A DNA stretch of 19,948 nt from DAISIL01 sp036822015 (lineage in GTDB: Bacteria; Bacteroidota; Bacteroidia; Cytophagales; Bernardetiaceae), in contig DAISIL010000057.1 in assembly GCA_036822015.1 (NCBI GenBank), positions 1 through 19,948 of the forward strand. Reading direction: 5' to 3'. Below the pieces are notes generated by a model. That model was not told where the DNA came from. It did no database searches and saw only the letters and a program-made list of their open reading frames with translations. Made by a program: the position numbers and the translations under genes. Shown one piece after another: positions 1-8,390 of this stretch. Within the stretch, counting starts at the first letter, position 1, and each line of letters opens with the position of its first letter.

Positions 1-2762
1 TTGATTCCACCACAAGGGTTACTCGGGTCGATCATTTCCAGCGACCAACCGCCGTTGCGTTTCTCTGCATCGTCATACCAGGTATCCTGATAATTGACCG
101 AAAATATGCGCTTGCCATCGCTGCGCCGCAACTCCAGCAACTCTCCGCCGATAAGCAAGCTCGGAAAACCACTAACCCCCACAGCCTCCCCAAAAGGAGC
201 AAAAAGCGGCGCGGATGTACTGCTACACAAAATCAGATACTCACCCGGGTTGAGGTTACGGGAAGGAAGTTGTATCTGCCCTCCATTATCGCGCAGCAAG
301 ACTGACGAGAGATCAAGAATACGCTCACTTACATTCAAAATTTCGATATATTGACGTTCGGGCAAACCTGCAGTTGGGCGTATGTTAGCAAATATTTCAG
401 TAATCAGCAATTCGTTAAATTCAGGCATTACCCCTAAACCAAACCGAAAAACAGTATCTGCCATCGCATTGCCCGCACAATCGCTTACGCCCCCGACGGT
501 GAGTTGATACAAAACGTTCGGTAAAGGATCAACGAGAAGCTGCACTTGACGATCCCCGATACGCTGTATTTGATTGATTATCAAACCATTATTTAAGGTA
601 TAAAATCGTCCCTCCTCTAGTGCTAGCGTATCCATCCGCTCCGAAAACAGCAGTTCGAGGACACTATCCCCCAAAAGGACGACTTGTTCGAGGCGCGGGG
701 CAGTTGTATCTGGATTATTGGCAAAAATTGAATTGATACGCCCGGGTGTGCCGCCGAGGCTATCCTGGGAAGCGCGCCAGTTATCAGCTTCACCGCAGCG
801 GTTTTGTGGGTCGATGCGCTCCAATGACCAGCCTCCTTGTGCTTTTTGTGCATCGCCATACCAACGATCGCTATACCTTAGTTGATCGACGATTTGACCA
901 GACAAGTTTCTAAAAATCAAAGGCTTACCGCTAATTGTTAAGCTCGGAAAATTCGTTACGCCCATTACGTTAGGTGTGTAGGTTTGCAAAGCCTCCACTC
1001 TCGAACCTGTACACAAAACCCAGTACGCCCCCGCCGGAATGGCTAGCGCTGGCAGAGAGATTTGCCGATTACCGTCATCTAAGGTCATCGCTTCAAGTGC
1101 TAAAATATCATTAGTTGTATTGTAAATTTCGATATATTCAGCGTCTGGTAAGCCTACCACGGGGGCAGGACGTGCCATGATTTCGTTAATGACAATTTCG
1201 TTGGCTTGTGGCTCTCGTCCTTTCCCAAAGCTACGACTATCCGCGATAGGCTTTGATAAACAGTCTGTTGCGCCGCTGATCGTGAGGGTATAAGTGATAT
1301 TGGGCTGAACGTTCCCACGCAACACCAGGCGCACCTCACGCACCCCTACGTAGTCGATGCGGGCAATGCCCAGCCCGCCCGTGAGCGTGTAGTTAGCAGG
1401 GTCTAGCATCGTTGCTCGTGCCATCACTTCACTAAAAACCACACGCAGGGCAGTATCTCCAATCACCTCAAATTGCGCTATACGAGGGTTTTCTGTATCC
1501 GGGTTCTCTCCAAAAACAGAGTTTTGTCGAGCAGGCGTACCCCCGCTGGGGTCTATGCTGGCTCGCCAGTTATTGCGCTCTCCGCAGGGATTATTAGGGT
1601 CGATCATCTCCAAGGCCCAACCCCCGTCGGCTTTGTCAGGGTCTTGATACCAGGAGCTGCTATATTGCATAGCAAAAATAACAACATTTGATGTGTCCAA
1701 AAGTGTGAGTGGCTCGCCAGTATTCGATAGACTTGGAAAGCTCGGTACGCCAACGGCTGGCACCGAAAAAAGCCCCGCAGTTGTTGTTTTGGTTAGTGTT
1801 AGGTATTGGTTGGGTGGCAAGATACCCTCGGGAAGGGCTACTTTGCTTGATCCATCTTCGAGTTGCAGGGTAGCCAGGTTGATAATTCGGCTACTTCGGT
1901 TATAGATTTCGATATATTCTGTCTCGGGGAGACCCACAGGTGGCGTTTCATCGGCCATGATTTCGGTGATAATAACCTCAAAAGGATTTGGTTTATTCCC
2001 AATCGCAAAAGTAGCCGTATCGTTTGCTGCTATGCCTAAGCAGTTTGATAGATTTTGAACAACAAGTGTATAAATATTATCTGGATTGATGGGCTGATCC
2101 ATATACAAAACCACAGATTTAGGGGTGAGTGGACGGACACGCTGTACACCCAGTCCCGTGATGAGATAGTTAGCTGGGTTGCGCATCGCAGCGGCATCAG
2201 GGGCAGCGTCAAAGGTAAGCAAAAGCGTATCCGGTAGCCCCGGACGCAGACTTTCCATGCGCGGGCCAGGGGCGGTAACTTCACGATTGCGTATGCTGTT
2301 GGCGCGTCCGGGCGTACCTCCGGTACTGTCCTGGCTTGATGCCCAGTTAAGCTGATCTTTACAAGAGCTTTCAATATTGATAAGCTCTAATGACCATCCG
2401 CCAGCTTGCTTAGTGCTATCGTGCCAGTTGCGGCTATAGACTACCGAGTCAATGCGGCTGCTATCCTGTGCCAGGAGGCGTATCGTCCCGCTCGTGATGG
2501 CCATGGAAATACTCGAAACACCCAAAGTAGCCCCCAAAGAATCATAGCGAGCTGCGGCTGCCGAGCGGGTTAAGATGAGGTACTGCTCCGCTGGTAGATC
2601 ATAAGAAGGCAGGCGCGTAAAACTCGTATTGCGCTGCACCAAAATCCCAAAAAGATTAATCGTTTGATTGGTGTTATTATAGATTTCTAAAAACTCTTCC
2701 TCGGGCAGCCCTCGTGAAGGCACAGGATTAGCGAAAATTTCAGTAATTCGTAAATCACCCTC
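1..2762 (-). repeat. Alternating lamin-tail / Ig-like coding repeats, period about 780 bp
   Basis: The conserved GGWSLE / GGWALE codons fall at 36-53, 819-836, 1608-1625 and 2385-2402, giving steps of 783, 789 and 777 bases (261, 263 and 259 codons). Each unit is one lamin-tail domain plus one Ig-like domain. The array enters from the left edge, so the unit count is a minimum. DNA similarity between units is visible but imperfect, so these are old, diverged duplications rather than recent copies. Confidence 0.8.
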
Positions 2763-5700
2763 ATTGGGGGGAGTAGGCAGCGGTATGGGAACAACTTGAC
2801 TCTCCATCTGATTCCCGATCTGGTCGCGTACATTACGGACGGTAAGTGTATAAGTGCTGCCGTACTGCATCACCGCAGGTAAGTCTAGGGTAACCCGTCT
2901 TGGGTCAGTCGTGCTAAGACGCACTTGGTTGGGCTGCCCAACTCCTCCCGAGACGCGGTAATGATTTAGGGCTTCAGCCGTGGTTCGATCCAGAGGCTCA
3001 TCAAAAATTACAAGAATTTGATCGAGTTCGAGAAGAACTACCCGATCTACCACAGGTGGTACGTCATCGAAGCGAAAACGATGCACCGAAGTTGGGGCAT
3101 AATCGCGGTTTTGGAAAGCAATACCACCGATGGCCGCCGTGAGTAGGTAGTCTGTATCCGAACGAAACGTGGTATCAAAAGCCAAACGAACCGTAGCATT
3201 ATCAACTATCGCAGCAGCGGCATAGCCCACCCCACGATCTACAAAAAACTTATTCGGATCGTTGGCCGAACCAGGATCAAGTTCTTGCTCAAAGACAAGC
3301 TCGAGTAGGTTTGCCCCTATGGCAGTTACGGATACAACACGGCTTTGGTAAATAAAAGAGGCAGTGCCACTAGTAAGTGTGTTACCGTTTAAATCGTTGA
3401 TTAAAAGAGTATTGATCGTATAGTTATTGCCGTTGGTGAAGTTGGATGGAAAGGTAACTTGGTATGTACTGCTACTGACCGTCGTTACGCTCACCCCAAC
3501 GCCAATACCTCCGATGCTATAACGACTGGGGTCTTGGGCTGTGCTATCCACGGGTTCAGAAAAGCGTACTTGCACCACATGCTCACCTACGGCCAGCACC
3601 TGTGCTAGCTGTGGGGCTAAGGTAGAAAAGCGAAAAGTTTCTGCTGGACTTAAAGCATTGCCTTGCAAGTCTTCGGGATACTCGATTCGTAATTCTAGGT
3701 CGCTGCGATCGTTGATGCTACGCCCAAAATCCAGTATCACCTGATCGGGCGTAAGCGGCTCTTGCCTGGCTAGGCGAGGAGAACCAAAGCCTTGATTCAA
3801 TAAGTAAAAGTTTATCATTTCACTACTCAAACGATCCATTGCCTCCGAAAAGACCACCAAAACCTGAGTCGTATCGAAGGGGACTACACGCTGTACACGC
3901 GGCGGACGCGGATCATGGACAAAGGCCCGAGTGCGGGTCGTCATGGTATTTCCGGACAGGTCTTCTACGTTGCGGATGCGGAGTTGGATGGCTTGCTCTG
4001 GCGGAAAGGATGTATTGAATGTCAGCAAAACTTGATTCGGAAAGCGGGGATCAAGTAAAGCATTGGTAGCCGTTTCAACAAAAGGATCAATGATTTGATA
4101 GTGATTGATAATTTGTGCAGTAATTGGATCAATTATTTCATCAAATATGACCATCACCTGGTTGGCACTTCGTGCCTGCACACATCCAACCGGGCATACA
4201 TCAGGGCGGCGCGTGTCATAGACGAAGCGGATGGTTTGGGGGCTGGTCATTGCGTTGGGCGGTGCGGAGCGGTCGGCGATGTTTTGTATCTCTAAATCAT
4301 AAGCAGTGTTATTTCTGAAGTTGTCATCAAAAAATAGATGTACCAAGCGCGAGTCCGTAGCGTCTAGTACGGCAGCACTGGGCCGCCCAAAGGGAGCCAT
4401 GATCGCATAATTGCCCGCCGTGGCAGCAGAAACAGGATCAAGGCTTTCATTAAAAAAAACGTCTATGGCGTTTGGTGAAATTACTTCTACACGCACGGCC
4501 TCCGGCGGCAGGGTGTCCGCAAAAGCAAATACGTACTGGCCGCTGCTCAAAATATTGTTGGACGTATCACTGATATTTGTCGCCTGCAAGGTGTAGCTTA
4601 CCCCCGCCGAAAAATCCAGGGGAAACTCCACAAAAACTACACTATCTAAGCCCGAGGCAAAGGTAGCCTGCGCAGCAGACCCAATACCGGGCGTTACGGT
4701 ATAGTTACCTGCCCGAGTTGCCTCGGGTAAGATGACAGGTTCTGAAAAGGTAACCCGTAGCTGGCGGCTTCCCGTCCCGAGAACCGTTGAAATACTCGGT
4801 GGCTGATTATCAAAAATGAAAAACTGCACTAAACTATCTGGTATCGTATTACCATCTGCATCAGCTACACTCCGTACCGTGATTGTATTACTAAAATCAA
4901 AAGGAATCCCAAAATCAAGTTGTACCTTTTCGCGGGTCAGCGGGTCAAGAGCGGCTGCCTGGGGGCGCGTTGTACCGTTAAGCAGGTAGTGATCCGTGTT
5001 TTGGGCAGAGACCGGATCCAGGGCTTCATCAAATACCAACTCCAGCCTTATACTGGATTGAGGCACTGCCGAGCGTAGCACTGGCGGCACTGTATCCGTA
5101 AAAACACCTAACAAGAAGTCATCAAAAATGAAATCATTTCTCTGCGGGTTAGCAGAAAACACATAATTCATCCCCACATACGGAACCTCTGTGTAACGCT
5201 GATCGCGCCCACGCCCAATCGCCTGTCCATCTACGCGCACCTGCCAGGATCCCCCCACGCGGCGCGTAACCTCGATCTGGTATCTGGTACTGGTAGAAAG
5301 ACTTCCGCCACTGAAAATGGGGACGGCATTTGTACCATCTCGGTATTGCAGGGTAACTTCGGATTGTATGTCCAGGACATAGCCAATAATGGTAGGGCTG
5401 GCCAGAGGGCTGTTTTCAAAAATATTTGTTTCACTGGCAGCAAGCCAGATCAGAATTTTGTTGGTATTACCCAAGCTACGAGGTGTTTGAACCTCAAAAG
5501 ACCACACCAAATCCTGGTCGTTCATGTCCAGCGTAGGGGAAACGGCCGTAGTGAGGTAGGTTTGCCTTGTACCGCTTCCACCCGATGGCATTTGTGATTG
5601 CAGCTCCTGGTTGCTATTTACCGTATATCCATCACCAGGACTAACAGCAACCTGCCCTGGACCCGAACCACCGATAAAATAAATCCCACTCCAGGTAGGG

Positions 5701-5810
5701 TTTTGGGTAAAATCATTATCGGAAAAATCATCTTGAACAAATACCTGGGAAGCACCTTCTACAAATAGCCCAAGCCAGCAGCCAAACAGCAGGAAAAGAA
5801 AACACCTCAT
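1..5810 (-). CDS. Giant secreted protein with Ig-like and lamin-tail repeats (C-terminus outside window)
   Basis: The minus frame is open from an ATG at 5810-5808 to the left edge (1,936 codons, no stop), so the C-terminus is missing. Residues 1-21 form a signal peptide (MRCFLFLLFGCWLGLFVEGA). Residues about 22-230 look like a LamG/concanavalin-type beta domain. Eight tandem Ig-like repeats of roughly 97 residues follow (about 240-1010), each with a core such as VIFDEIIDP or VVFSEAMD, resembling SbsA/Big_5-type Ig domains. Four lamin-tail domains then alternate with three more Ig-like repeats: LTDs near 1017-1170, 1276-1430, 1536-1692 and from 1797 on. Each LTD opens like ITEIFANP..GLPE.EYIEIYN and closes with GGWSLE.IDP..CG and GGTPGR.NS. 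Known for such proteins: extracellular, often secreted by the type IX system. That is inferred here, because the sorting domain would lie beyond the edge. Role unknown; an adhesin or surface scaffold is plausible. Confidence 0.9.
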   Translation of the reverse strand, partial: MRCFLFLLFGCWLGLFVEGASQVFVQDDFSDNDFTQNPTWSGIYFIGGSGPGQVAVSPGDGYTVNSNQELQSQMPSGGSGTRQTYLTTAVSPTLDMNDQDLVWSFEVQTPRSLGNTNKILIWLAASETNIFENSPLASPTIIGYVLDIQSEVTLQYRDGTNAVPIFSGGSLSTSTRYQIEVTRRVGGSWQVRVDGQAIGRGRDQRYTEVPYVGMNYVFSANPQRNDFIFDDFLLGVFTDTVPPVLRSAVPQSSIRLELVFDEALDPVSAQNTDHYLLNGTTRPQAAALDPLTREKVQLDFGIPFDFSNTITVRSVADADGNTIPDSLVQFFIFDNQPPSISTVLGTGSRQLRVTFSEPVILPEATRAGNYTVTPGIGSAAQATFASGLDSVVFVEFPLDFSAGVSYTLQATNISDTSNNILSSGQYVFAFADTLPPEAVRVEVISPNAIDVFFNESLDPVSAATAGNYAIMAPFGRPSAAVLDATDSRLVHLFFDDNFRNNTAYDLEIQNIADRSAPPNAMTSPQTIRFVYDTRRPDVCPVGCVQARSANQVMVIFDEIIDPITAQIINHYQIIDPFVETATNALLDPRFPNQVLLTFNTSFPPEQAIQLRIRNVEDLSGNTMTTRTRAFVHDPRPPRVQRVVPFDTTQVLVVFSEAMDRLSSEMINFYLLNQGFGSPRLARQEPLTPDQVILDFGRSINDRSDLELRIEYPEDLQGNALSPAETFRFSTLAPQLAQVLAVGEHVVQVRFSEPVDSTAQDPSRYSIGGIGVGVSVTTVSSSTYQVTFPSNFTNGNNYTINTLLINDLNGNTLTSGTASFIYQSRVVSVTAIGANLLELVFEQELDPGSANDPNKFFVDRGVGYAAAAIVDNATVRLAFDTTFRSDTDYLLTAAIGGIAFQNRDYAPTSVHRFRFDDVPPVVDRVVLLELDQILVIFDEPLDRTTAEALNHYRVSGGVGQPNQVRLSTTDPRRVTLDLPAVMQYGSTYTLTVRNVRDQIGNQMESQVVPIPLPTPPNEGDLRITEIFANPVPSRGLPEEEFLEIYNNTNQTINLFGILVQRNTSFTRLPSYDLPAEQYLILTRSAAAARYDSLGATLGVSSISMAITSGTIRLLAQDSSRIDSVVYSRNWHDSTKQAGGWSLELINIESSCKDQLNWASSQDSTGGTPGRANSIRNREVTAPGPRMESLRPGLPDTLLLTFDAAPDAAAMRNPANYLITGLGVQRVRPLTPKSVVLYMDQPINPDNIYTLVVQNLSNCLGIAANDTATFAIGNKPNPFEVIITEIMADETPPVGLPETEYIEIYNRSSRIINLATLQLEDGSSKVALPEGILPPNQYLTLTKTTTAGLFSVPAVGVPSFPSLSNTGEPLTLLDTSNVVIFAMQYSSSWYQDPDKADGGWALEMIDPNNPCGERNNWRASIDPSGGTPARQNSVFGENPDTENPRIAQFEVIGDTALRVVFSEVMARATMLDPANYTLTGGLGIARIDYVGVREVRLVLRGNVQPNITYTLTISGATDCLSKPIADSRSFGKGREPQANEIVINEIMARPAPVVGLPDAEYIEIYNTTNDILALEAMTLDDGNRQISLPALAIPAGAYWVLCTGSRVEALQTYTPNVMGVTNFPSLTISGKPLIFRNLSGQIVDQLRYSDRWYGDAQKAQGGWSLERIDPQNRCGEADNWRASQDSLGGTPGRINSIFANNPDTTAPRLEQVVLLGDSVLELLFSERMDTLALEEGRFYTLNNGLIINQIQRIGDRQVQLLVDPLPNVLYQLTVGGVSDCAGNAMADTVFRFGLGVMPEFNELLITEIFANIRPTAGLPERQYIEILNVSERILDLSSVLLRDNGGQIQLPSRNLNPGEYLILCSSTSAPLFAPFGEAVGVSGFPSLLIGGELLELRRSDGKRIFSVNYQDTWYDDAEKRNGGWSLEMIDPSNPCGGI
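2800..5095 (-). repeat. Eight tandem Ig-like (Big_5/SbsA-like) coding repeats
   Basis: On the minus strand the core strand-turn motif (F-[DSN]-E followed by D/P-rich residues, then N-Y/H-Y) recurs near 5030, 4740, 4445, 4135, 3845, 3560, 3290 and 3000, a spacing of about 270-310 bases. Many copies also carry a preceding PPxVxxV strand and a following G-[IVF]-G. The repeats are diverged in sequence. They form a rod-like stretch ahead of the lamin-tail section of the same protein. Confidence 0.75.
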
Positions 5811-5866
5811 AAAACGCAACGATCTTGTTAAACGGCAATGAATTTAACGAATCGTTACTAAAAATC

Positions 5867-5875
5867 CAAAACATA
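5867..5875 (-). promoter_or_regulatory. Possible -7 element for the giant protein gene
   Basis: Read on the minus strand the bases are TATGTTTTG, one base from the Bacteroidota TAnnTTTG -7 element. A TTG lies about 22 bases further upstream, inside the end of the preceding gene. The distance to the ATG is about 56 bases. A short palindrome (TAACGAATCGTTA, 5845-5857) sits between element and start codon and could be an operator. This is a pattern match only. Confidence 0.3.
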
Positions 5876-5884
5876 CGAAAAAAA

Positions 5885-7087
5885 TTAGGAGGAAAGCCAA
5901 TCTGTCTCTTGTCGCTCCTCGTAGTAGGTCAAAAAACGCCGCCATTGCTCTCGGTGTAGGAGCGTCTCGGGCTTGTAGCGTGTCAGAAGGTGGAGTTTAT
6001 AGCCCTGTTTACCAAAGACAATGCGGTCTCTGGCGATTTTTTTGGATAGCTCGGGCGTGATGAAGCCGCGTAGTGTACGGTTTTTGTGCAGATCAAACAC
6101 CTTAAAAACAGCAGGTTTGCGGTTCAAGTTGATTTCCAAAAAAACACCTTCAATCTGCTCTACTTGTTCGAGATCAGCAAACTCGGTATCAAAAAACTGA
6201 CGGATTTTGCGTGCTTTTTTATGGTCGATTTGGGCATACTGCACCTCCATCGTAACAGGATGGGCCAGGCTTAGCTGGAGGCGCGCCTCCTCCTGAATCA
6301 GGACTTTGAGCAGTTGCAAGTACTCCCGCACCAGATAGCGATTTTGTACGTGCGCCAATTCTTTTTTGAACTGCTCTTGTTGGGTGATCCCGAATAAGGT
6401 CAGGAGACGGGCTACCTGCCCAAACTCTGGGGCCGCTTCAAAGAGTGTGTTGGTATAACGAATCTCAAAACTAAATGCCCGTAGATTATCACGAAAGTTA
6501 GAAAATGCTATTTTTTGATTGCTGTTCTCGCTATCTAGCTGGAGGGTATCGCGGAGCATCGTCAGGATAGGCGACATGACGCGATCCCAAAACCAGGGCT
6601 TAGAGGCAAAAGCCAGAGATTTACTTTCGATGCGCATATCCAGGATAAGCCGATCGCGCTCTCTGGCGTAGCGTAAGGCACGACGGTTGAGGTAAGCAAT
6701 GGCTTGCTGGGGGATGTGAGCGGCTAAGCGTAGGCGTTTGTCGATCTGGTGATTTTTTTGAAAGTCAGAAAGCCGTATCGCCTGAGCCATAATGACTTGT
6801 GTGCTATCAAGTGGGGTAGATATTTGATAGACTACGCCATTTTCGGCATCTTCAAAGGCTTGTACGGGTAGCATATCACCCTGGCGTAAGGCATACAGGC
6901 GTTTCTGGCTAAGGGCGATGAGGTAATGGCGGGCAATGCGGTTGTCTTCGATGGCAATCTGATAAGCCAAAAAATTTGTCCCCACCTCGTCGCGATACAG
7001 CCTTAGATAGCCCGTTTGGCGGTCATCCAAAACTTCTAATAAATGCAAGCGAAAACTATAAACAGGTAGGGATGGATAGTTAGGCAT
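5885..7087 (-). CDS. Protein of unknown function (400 aa), last gene of the Usp-TerC-NosL operon
   Basis: I do not recognise this gene with certainty. It encodes 400 soluble-looking residues without a signal peptide or membrane segment. The first 110 residues (LPVYSFRLHLLEV..., then YLIALSQKRLYALRQGD..., then GVVYQIS) and the C-terminal section (GVFLEINLNRKPAVFKVFD, RGFITPEL, YKLHLLTRYKPET) remind me of the DUF6575-type layout, with a beta-rich N-terminus and a small beta domain near the end. This is a recollection that needs a profile search. The middle (about 120-300) is helical and rich in Arg, Gln and Leu. The ATG lies 10 bases after the NosL stop, so the two are almost certainly co-transcribed. 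No catalytic motif is evident. Confidence 0.75.
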   Translation of the reverse strand: MPNYPSLPVYSFRLHLLEVLDDRQTGYLRLYRDEVGTNFLAYQIAIEDNRIARHYLIALSQKRLYALRQGDMLPVQAFEDAENGVVYQISTPLDSTQVIMAQAIRLSDFQKNHQIDKRLRLAAHIPQQAIAYLNRRALRYARERDRLILDMRIESKSLAFASKPWFWDRVMSPILTMLRDTLQLDSENSNQKIAFSNFRDNLRAFSFEIRYTNTLFEAAPEFGQVARLLTLFGITQQEQFKKELAHVQNRYLVREYLQLLKVLIQEEARLQLSLAHPVTMEVQYAQIDHKKARKIRQFFDTEFADLEQVEQIEGVFLEINLNRKPAVFKVFDLHKNRTLRGFITPELSKKIARDRIVFGKQGYKLHLLTRYKPETLLHREQWRRFLTYYEERQETDWLSS

Positions 7088-7097
7088 GAATCAACTT

Positions 7098-7580
7098 TTA
7101 TGGAGCAGGTTTGTATCGAACCACTTCTTCGATGACATCGGGCGTGATTTCTTCGTAGCGCAATATGCGATCACCGGCATAATCGTTCAAGAACTCCTGG
7201 GCAGCCTCGGCGGTTTGAAGCGGCACAAAATCATGTCCCATGGGTCCTGTTTGCTGACTTTTGATGACATAAAAAGCCGTCTTTCCGTCGATCATCTGTT
7301 GGTTGTAGTAGTCCACGACAGCGATTTGAGCATCTGCCATAGGCTTGTCTTTTTTGGTCAAGATCAACATACACCTGGGCGAACACGTCCACTGCTCGCC
7401 TTCGGCAGTCGTGATGCGGGTGTTCCATTCGGGGAACTCCTTGGATGGCATTCCGCAGTGGGCGCAGTCGTAAGTTACGGCTGGTGTGTCAGTTTCATTT
7501 CCTGATGTCTGTTGCTCCGTTTTGGGCTGACAGGCAAGGATGAATATAGCGATCAATAAGAGAAATCCAGGAAGTCGCAT
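7098..7580 (-). CDS. NosL-like copper-binding lipoprotein
   Basis: This 160-residue protein has a lipoprotein signal peptide with lipobox ILAC (acylated Cys17), so it should be anchored in the envelope facing the periplasm. It carries the NosL hallmarks: a CAHCGM metal-binding motif (Cys39, Cys42, Met44), a second Cys pair with Met (Cys66, Cys70, Met71), an AFYVIKS strand and a GPMGHDFVP segment (Met114, His116). NosL proteins bind Cu(I) and help supply copper to nitrous oxide reductase NosZ, but no nos gene lies in the window, so the copper client is unknown. The start codon directly abuts the TerC stop codon and the gene is followed 10 bases later by the unknown 400-residue gene. NosL-family membership is well supported; the role here is inferred. 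Confidence 0.88.
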   Translation of the reverse strand: MRLPGFLLLIAIFILACQPKTEQQTSGNETDTPAVTYDCAHCGMPSKEFPEWNTRITTAEGEQWTCSPRCMLILTKKDKPMADAQIAVVDYYNQQMIDGKTAFYVIKSQQTGPMGHDFVPLQTAEAAQEFLNDYAGDRILRYEEITPDVIEEVVRYKPAP

Positions 7581-8381
7581 CTATAAAGTTGGTTGAGTGG
7601 TTTTGATCGCTTTTTCCGTTTTTTTGCGGACACGCATGTTGATTAGCTCAACAACAAAAGCAAAAGCCATCGCAAAATAAACATATCCTTTGGAGACCTC
7701 CTGCCCAAGTCCCTCGGTAGCCAGCAAGAAGCCAATCAGGATAAGGAAAGAAAGTGCTAGTATCTTCAAGGGTGGATTTTGGTTAATAAAATCACTCACT
7801 TGTCCAATAAAAACTAACATAAAGATCATAGAAATAACTACCGCCGTAATCATAATACTGATCTGGCTCACCAGCCCCACGGCCGTTAGGATGGAATCGA
7901 AGGAAAAAACAATGTCGATCAAGGCAATTTGAAAGATCACACCGGCTACGGCTTTGCCTTTGGAGGGCTTAGGGGCGTGTGTTTCTGGGTCAGTCCCGAA
8001 GGTAATTTTGGCGTGCATCTCGGAGACGCTCTTGCCGATCAAGAAAAGCCCACCGGCGATCAAGATCAGGTCTCGGAGGCTGATCCCGAGATGTTCGTAC
8101 TGCTCGGAGGTAGGGTCAAGCCCTAATCCAATCCAATCACTGATATTGAAAAGGTCGGCCTTGATACCGATGATCCAGGTAATCCCAAAAAGCATCACAA
8201 TTCGGATCAAGAGGGCTAAACCAAGTCCGATATTTCGGGCGGCGGGTCTTTGTTGAGGGGGCAATTTATCGGTTAAGATACTGATAAATATGAGGTTATC
8301 AATTCCAAGAACAACTTCGAGTAGGGTCAGCGTAAATAGGCTTATCAGTCCTGCCCACGAAAAAAGAACACTCCAATCCAT
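7581..8381 (-). CDS. TerC-family integral membrane protein
   Basis: The 266 residues form about seven transmembrane segments. The two TerC signature regions are present: LEVVLGIDNLIFISIL (residues 21-36, with acidic Glu22 and Asp28 and Asn29) and DIVFSFDSILTAVG (156-169, Asp156 and Asp162). These intramembrane acidic residues are the proposed metal site. TerC relatives are known from tellurite resistance loci, and several family members act in manganese or calcium export. Length is typical of the short YgdQ/YkoY-like group. A charged cytosolic loop (about 120-142) separates the two halves, and a basic tail ends the protein. It sits 9 bases after the stop of the universal stress gene and directly before NosL, which fits a metal or stress function. 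The substrate cannot be read from the sequence. Confidence 0.9.
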   Translation of the reverse strand: MDWSVLFSWAGLISLFTLTLLEVVLGIDNLIFISILTDKLPPQQRPAARNIGLGLALLIRIVMLFGITWIIGIKADLFNISDWIGLGLDPTSEQYEHLGISLRDLILIAGGLFLIGKSVSEMHAKITFGTDPETHAPKPSKGKAVAGVIFQIALIDIVFSFDSILTAVGLVSQISIMITAVVISMIFMLVFIGQVSDFINQNPPLKILALSFLILIGFLLATEGLGQEVSKGYVYFAMAFAFVVELINMRVRKKTEKAIKTTQPTL

Positions 8382-8390
8382 AGTTTTTTG

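Noticed and set aside
7086..7505. 139-codon plus-strand open frame opposite NosL
   Set aside because: The NosL frame carries the conserved metal-binding motifs; the opposite frame is chance.
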